From assembly GCF_946479605.1 (NCBI RefSeq), contig NZ_CAMLGT010000062.1, forward strand, positions 1-15,185: a DNA stretch of 15,185 bases, given 5' to 3'. How positions within the stretch are numbered: the stretch's first letter is position 1; every line of letters begins with the position of its first letter. The position numbers were made by a program, and so were the translations under genes. Shown in pieces: positions 13,494 through 15,185 of the stretch. The notes beneath the pieces were generated by a model that searched no databases, had not been told where the DNA came from, and saw only the letters and a program-made list of their open reading frames with translations. Source of the stretch: an uncultured Lacibacter sp. Its GTDB lineage: Bacteria > Bacteroidota > Bacteroidia > Chitinophagales > Chitinophagaceae.

Positions 13494-15185
13494 TTATTGC
13501 TTCACAAATTCTTCGGATGCATAGAACTTGCCATTCTTTTGCAGAACTAATATATATGTTCCTTTAGCCAATGTCGGTAAGTTTAATGAATATGTGAAAA
13601 TGGTTGACGGTTTATTCACCTGTTCTGTTTGCAGCAATTTCCCATCAGCAGCATATACTTGTAATAGGAATTGTCCGGCTGTACGTTCTGTAAATTTTAT
13701 TTGTAGTGAATTATTTTTTAATGGAACGGGGTAAAGCTGAACCGCCTTGGAAAGATTTGCATTGGAACAACCGGTGCTGACTGTTATTGAAGACGAATCA
13801 ATCGCATAAGAACGATAGCCACCGGTGCTTGTATCAATCACCTGTACAATTCGGTAGTCAATCATTCCTGTTGTTACAGTCGGCTCGTTAAACTCGTATT
13901 GTTGTGCAGAAAAGTTACGGCCTTTTGCAGGAATGGTTTTGATCGTACTGTAACTTGGTTCTCCCGGCAGTTTCCGTTGAACAAGGTATTGCATAGAAGA
14001 AATATCCTTGCTGTTCCATGTTAAGGTAATACTGCAGTTGTTGATCACTGCATTCATGGTCGACAGATCAGCTAAAAGCAAACCTGTTGCTTTTTTAAGA
14101 TCGGGTAAACCATAACCATACTGTTCGTGTGGCGAAGAAAAACGATCGCTGCTTTTACGCAATGTTTCAATGATCCAGTAGTTATTAACTTCAGGAAAGA
14201 GTTGCCATAAGCAGGTAGCAAGTCCTGCCATGTTTGGACCGGAAAAAGAGGTACCACTACCAATACCAACTTGTCCTGTATTGGTTGATAAAAAAGTGCC
14301 CTGTCCAAGTGAAACAACATCAGGTTTAATGCGTCCGTTACTTGTGGGGCCAAAGCTGGAGAATGGAGCGATCAATGAATCGCTGTTAACAGCGCCCACG
14401 CTCAACACACTGTCGCCATCAGCCGGAGCCGTAATATACTTCCAGCTTTTATTGCCTTCATTACCTGCACTTGTTACAACCAGCATTCCTTTTTTTGCAG
14501 CAAGATCGGCATAACGTGTAATGATGGTACTGTTCCCGTTCATGTCTGCATAACTGTGGTTGTAAGCAGGGGCATCAAATGTATTATAACCAAGCGAAGA
14601 CGAGATCACATCCACACCCGCACTGTCTGCATATTCTGCAGCTAAGCCCCAGTTATATTCTTCAATGATTTGTTCGGTCGGGGCATCTTCTGTACGCAAC
14701 AAATAATAAGAGGCATAAGGAGCTGTACCAACAAAGCTGCCCGGTATATTACCTGCAACAATGGAAAAGCAAGCCATGCCATGGGCATCATCTTCCTGAA
14801 CACTGGGTTCATTCATCACAAAATCATACGTACTGAGAATGCGGTTTTGCAAACGGGCACTGTCAAAAAAAGGATTGTTGAGATAACCAAAATAACCAGC
14901 ATCAAGAAAAGCCATGCGCATACCCTGGCCCTTTGCACCAATGTTATGCAGAAATTCACCTGCATGCATTTTTACCTGGGCTGATGATTGACCATAGTTA
15001 AAAACATCAGCAGCAAGTTTTGAAGTGCGTTGTTGCAAAACAGGTGTAATTGTTTCTGTTCTTTTTTTGAAAAGGGTAGATGAGGAAGAACGGTAAGCAA
15101 TGCTGTCCCTTCTTTTCACAAACGAAAAATGGTTGATTTTGTTTAAAGCAGCTGCATCGCTGGTTTGTATCAGTACCGCATTCAT
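13494..15185 (-). CDS. secreted subtilisin-like serine peptidase (S8) with T9SS-type C-terminus, N-terminus cut off
   Basis: 563 residues visible; the gene runs off the right edge. The ATG at the edge is probably internal, because MNAVLIQTSDAAALNKINHF reads like the middle of an I9-like propeptide ('W-MNAVL'), so perhaps 80-100 residues with the signal peptide are missing. The S8 domain (about 85-370) shows the triad Asp95 in MAFLDAGYFG, His135 in DDAHGMACF and Ser313 in GSGTSFSGPNMAG, with oxyanion Asn242 in TSAGNEGN. A fibronectin-III-like region (about 376-472) follows. The tail (482-563), opening LYPVPLKNNS and ending KGTYILVLQKNGKFYASEEF, is a typical T9SS type A sorting domain, so the protease is expected to be exported through the type IX system and anchored or released at the surface. 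Numbering counts from the edge Met. Confidence 0.92.
   Translation of the reverse strand: MNAVLIQTSDAAALNKINHFSFVKRRDSIAYRSSSSTLFKKRTETITPVLQQRTSKLAADVFNYGQSSAQVKMHAGEFLHNIGAKGQGMRMAFLDAGYFGYLNNPFFDSARLQNRILSTYDFVMNEPSVQEDDAHGMACFSIVAGNIPGSFVGTAPYASYYLLRTEDAPTEQIIEEYNWGLAAEYADSAGVDVISSSLGYNTFDAPAYNHSYADMNGNSTIITRYADLAAKKGMLVVTSAGNEGNKSWKYITAPADGDSVLSVGAVNSDSLIAPFSSFGPTSNGRIKPDVVSLGQGTFLSTNTGQVGIGSGTSFSGPNMAGLATCLWQLFPEVNNYWIIETLRKSSDRFSSPHEQYGYGLPDLKKATGLLLADLSTMNAVINNCSITLTWNSKDISSMQYLVQRKLPGEPSYSTIKTIPAKGRNFSAQQYEFNEPTVTTGMIDYRIVQVIDTSTGGYRSYAIDSSSITVSTGCSNANLSKAVQLYPVPLKNNSLQIKFTERTAGQFLLQVYAADGKLLQTEQVNKPSTIFTYSLNLPTLAKGTYILVLQKNGKFYASEEFVKQ

Overview
The window is chromosomal DNA from a member of the Bacteroidota, most likely family Chitinophagaceae. 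The grounds are: a subtilase whose C-terminus looks like a type IX secretion (T9SS) sorting domain; Bacteroidota-type promoter boxes (TAnnTTTG) just upstream of several genes, without strong Shine-Dalgarno sequences; a head-GIN (DUF2807) lipoprotein; and a Bacteroidota-style NOL1/NOP2/Sun RNA methyltransferase. The family assignment is inference from protein style, not from a search.

Layout. 72-806 (+) is a DUF2807 lipoprotein, followed by 263 bp with two terminator-like hairpins. 1070-1420 (-) is a small MmcQ/YjbR protein, divergent from a tightly coupled + strand pair (1565-2593 and 2584-4038): an exported double retropepsin-like protease and an exported protein with four tandem glycogen-binding-type (AMPK1_CBM/CBM48-like) modules. 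Convergent to these are an unrecognised 146-residue protein (4077-4517, -) and a two-gene unit (7171 down to 4698, -) coding for an exported M14 zinc carboxypeptidase and a ThuA-like protein. rpsT (ribosomal protein S20, 7356-7610, -) has a clear promoter and terminator. A 457-bp non-coding stretch (7611-8067) separates rpsT from the sucA-sucB operon (8068-12102, +), the E1 and E2 components of 2-oxoglutarate dehydrogenase; E3 is not here. After the sucB terminator comes a perfect 22-bp inverted repeat, then an RsmB-like m5C methyltransferase gene (12316-13491, +), and convergently, 2 bp away, a subtilase gene (13494 to the window edge, -) that is cut off at its N-terminal end.

How the genes relate. 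Most are ordinary housekeeping (TCA cycle, ribosome, RNA modification) or envelope/secreted hydrolases and carbohydrate-binding proteins. I see no defence system, CRISPR array, prophage, tRNA, rRNA or insertion sequence. The most interesting signals are small. A heptamer (CTCACCA) tandem array lies inside the methyltransferase reading frame, where gain or loss of one unit would shift the frame before the catalytic residues; a related copy sits at the stop codon of the ThuA gene. There is also the long perfect inverted repeat at 12192-12267, the coupled protease/carbohydrate-module gene pair, and a possible small RNA between 895 and 1067. I do not claim a new system here.
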